In this document: positions 62,368 to 64,000 of the stretch, piece after piece
Layout: each line of letters starts with the position of its first letter
Position numbering within the stretch: the stretch's first letter is position 1
NCBI RefSeq assembly: GCF_001468135.1
Contig: NZ_LNYU01000024.1
Location: forward strand, 1-64,000
Length of the DNA stretch: 64,000 nucleotides
From: Legionella santicrucis
Lineage (GTDB): Bacteria > Pseudomonadota > Gammaproteobacteria > Legionellales > Legionellaceae
Reading direction: 5' to 3'
Program-made: the position numbers and the translations under genes
Notes under the pieces: generated by a model
What the model was told of the DNA's origin: nothing
What the model saw: only the letters and a program-made list of their open reading frames with translations
Database searches by the model: none

Positions 62368-63366
62368 TTATGGTTTAATGCATCGCTCATTAGCTCTCAA
62401 ATCATCGGATAATTGGGGATGTTCTTTCATTACAAAATCAAATACTTTTTTTAGATTACTGTTTCGTTCATTTAGAGCATCTAAATGTTTTATGAGTGTA
62501 TCAGCAGTTGCGTTCCCGAGAATAACTTTTCTAAGTGCATTAGCGGCGTCAAGTTTTTGTGTTTTGGTAAAGGGAGTAATGATTGCAGAATATAAAAATT
62601 TGAACTGAGAAAATTTTGACGTATAAGTGTCTAATTTTTCTCTATTAGAAATATAGCCATCAATTTTTTCTAAAGTCTTACAAAGTGGCAATATTTTTTC
62701 TATTTGTTTGAGTTGTATCGATTTGCTGAGTAATTGTTGTCTTGCTTCAACGCCCTTAGATGTACTGGCATCAATATAAAAGCCTCCATCCTTGTCAATC
62801 GTAACACTTACGAAAGGACTTATTTTTTTATCAGAGTTAGCTGTTTTACCACAATTTATGGGGTGTAGCCTATCAACTTCCTCTAATCTTTGGTTAATAT
62901 GATAGATTGCTTGCGCGATTTCCTCTGATGTTGCATTGTCTTTAAAGTAAATAGTGATAGCGGCCCCTGTTGTTGCTCTTAATTTGGACTCTTCATCAAT
63001 TGAAACGCTAAGGTTACCAATATTAGGATTGACCGCTTTAATAGCTCCTACAATACCGATATTTAATTGATTAATAATATTAGCAACTAAAAGACCGTTT
63101 TCGGCACCTTGCTTTAATGGGATATGAAGTTTTAAGTCGTTACTATTCTCTCCATTGTATTTCAAATATACAAAAAATTGATTATTATCTAAAAATATAT
63201 TTTGCTCTCGTAAGACATCCAGGTGACTGTTATGATCTATTTCATAGCTAAATTTGTATCTATCTTCCCTAAAGCTATGATATAGGTTGTGACTTGTAGA
63301 AACAGCTTTTTTTTGTTGTTCCGCTAGGTCCATTATTGACTGATGTATTTCTTCAGTATATGGCAT
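62368..63366 (-). CDS. Orphan alpha/beta-helical protein; effector candidate
   Basis: The start at 63366 (MPYTEEIHQSIMDLAEQQKK) follows AAGGAG; 32 open codons upstream are unsupported. The 332-aa product has a mixed N-terminal domain with two repeated beta-rich segments (KLRATTGAAITIYFKDNATS and VSVTIDKDGGFYIDASTSKG) and a helical C-terminus (LDAANALRKVILGNATADTL). No membrane segment or signal is present. I do not recognise the family. Composition and neighbours suggest an effector-type orphan. Confidence 0.55.
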   Translation of the reverse strand: MPYTEEIHQSIMDLAEQQKKAVSTSHNLYHSFREDRYKFSYEIDHNSHLDVLREQNIFLDNNQFFVYLKYNGENSNDLKLHIPLKQGAENGLLVANIINQLNIGIVGAIKAVNPNIGNLSVSIDEESKLRATTGAAITIYFKDNATSEEIAQAIYHINQRLEEVDRLHPINCGKTANSDKKISPFVSVTIDKDGGFYIDASTSKGVEARQQLLSKSIQLKQIEKILPLCKTLEKIDGYISNREKLDTYTSKFSQFKFLYSAIITPFTKTQKLDAANALRKVILGNATADTLIKHLDALNERNSNLKKVFDFVMKEHPQLSDDLRANERCIKP

Positions 63367-63620
63367 GATCAACTCCTTCTGCTCTCTCGTAATAATTAGC
63401 AATAACTGTGTAATTTCTATAATACAAACTGGATATTTAGAGAACATGAAATACACAATCAAAATCAGATTAGTAGTTATTCCTATTTAGAATATGGGGT
63501 GTGATAAAACCAGTTAAAATACCCATTCCTCTGGTGTCATTTCATCTCCAATTTAAACCGGGGACTGTTATTTAATCTTTACATGAGCTAGAGAAGGGGT
63601 ATTTCACCAAGCACCCGCGA

Positions 63621-64000
63621 TTAATATGAGTAGTTAAGGTCATCAACAAGACAAGTTGAATTCAGGAACTCTTGTAAATAGGAGGGGAGATAGTCCATGT
63701 TATCCATCATAATCTTTTTCTTATAAGGACTTACTTTAAAAGCTGATTCCAAATAATGTATGATTATCATTTGCTCGTCTTTGCCGCTGACAGAAAGGAT
63801 TTGGCGAATAAAATTGGGTTTTAGCCATTTTCCGCTTTCACCCCAAAATAAGTTTTGTTTCTCATAAGTATTAGAAAAGAGTAATTCATCTAAAATATAT
63901 TGCCTCGCTAGAGGAGTTAATTTAAATAAAATATTATCGACATGGGGATGTGCCAATGTTTTCATTAGGAAATCAATGCGTTTATTTTCTGGGATTTGGA
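63621..64000 (-). CDS. Partial orphan gene running off the window
   Basis: The frame is open to base 64000 and reads PENKRIDFLMKTLAHPHVDN across the ATG at 63965, so that Met is probably internal. The visible C-terminal 126 residues are helical, with LTPLARQYILDELLFSNTYE and PYKKKIMMDNMDYLPSYLQE, and no recognised domain. The style is that of Legionella orphan proteins. The 5' end lies outside the window. Confidence 0.5.
   Translation of the reverse strand, partial: QIPENKRIDFLMKTLAHPHVDNILFKLTPLARQYILDELLFSNTYEKQNLFWGESGKWLKPNFIRQILSVSGKDEQMIIIHYLESAFKVSPYKKKIMMDNMDYLPSYLQEFLNSTCLVDDLNYSY

Noticed and set aside
1-64000. tRNA, rRNA and CRISPR features
   Set aside because: No cloverleaf-like sequence, ribosomal RNA signature or regularly spaced direct repeats were seen on reading both strands; a covariance-model search was not possible here.

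Overview
The window looks like chromosomal DNA of a Legionella or a close relative in the Legionellales. This is judged from gene content, not from a search. The sequence is AT-rich, and ordinary gammaproteobacterial genes (rnhB, cca, maf, phrB, a dacB-type PBP4) alternate with many orphan proteins that look like Dot/Icm effectors: a protease-like protein with ankyrin repeats, a PPP phosphatase, HAD-like and Nudix-like proteins, a protein resembling the SidE phosphodiesterase domain, two paralogous cysteine-protease-like proteins, and a decayed DXD-type glycosyltransferase. No tRNA, rRNA, CRISPR array or intact insertion sequence was recognised.

Layout. 1-2400 is a gene graveyard: a decayed metallophosphoesterase, a frameshifted REP-associated tyrosine transposase bracketed by inverted REP-like palindromes, and a scrap of a RepA-like AAA ATPase. 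2.5-6.5 kb holds an effector candidate behind a PmrA-like box, two lipoproteins, a 205-bp MITE-like element and an internally deleted glycosyltransferase. 6.8-8.9 kb is an lrgAB-type operon with a divergent LysR regulator. 9-13 kb has two effector candidates. 13.2-17.7 kb carries a quinol nitric oxide reductase, a bicupin and a LysR regulator. 18-21.6 kb has a HAD-like repeat protein and an SLC13 transporter with RCK-C domains. 21.7-24.6 kb has rnhB and a compact trio of PPC/DUF296, PhyH-type oxygenase and methyltransferase genes. 24.7-29.5 kb is an effector cluster. 29.8-44 kb holds phrB, a hybrid kinase, stress-type small proteins, a FixJ-like regulator beside a truncated kinase, phbB, a receiver protein, a flavin disulfide reductase, a FixL-like kinase, cca and a Tat-exported hemerythrin. 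44-63 kb is metabolic and accessory.

The most interesting block is 46-57 kb. One operon encodes a GCS2/YbdK-type ligase, a GNAT acyltransferase and an asparagine-synthase-like enzyme that closely resembles the N-acetylglutaminylglutamine amide (NAGGN) amidotransferase. This could be a NAGGN-like osmolyte pathway in which the usual fused GNAT/ATP-grasp enzyme is replaced by two separate proteins. About 6 kb further on, ovoA (5-histidylcysteine sulfoxide synthase) diverges from a second GCS2-like ligase, which suggests thiol or peptide chemistry. A further accessory pair at 60-62 kb combines a 2-oxoglutarate oxygenase of the isopenicillin-N-synthase type with an alanine-dehydrogenase-like enzyme, behind a divergent LysR regulator.

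All functional names rest on motifs, domain order and recalled family patterns. Effector status is inferred from composition and family resemblance and has not been shown.
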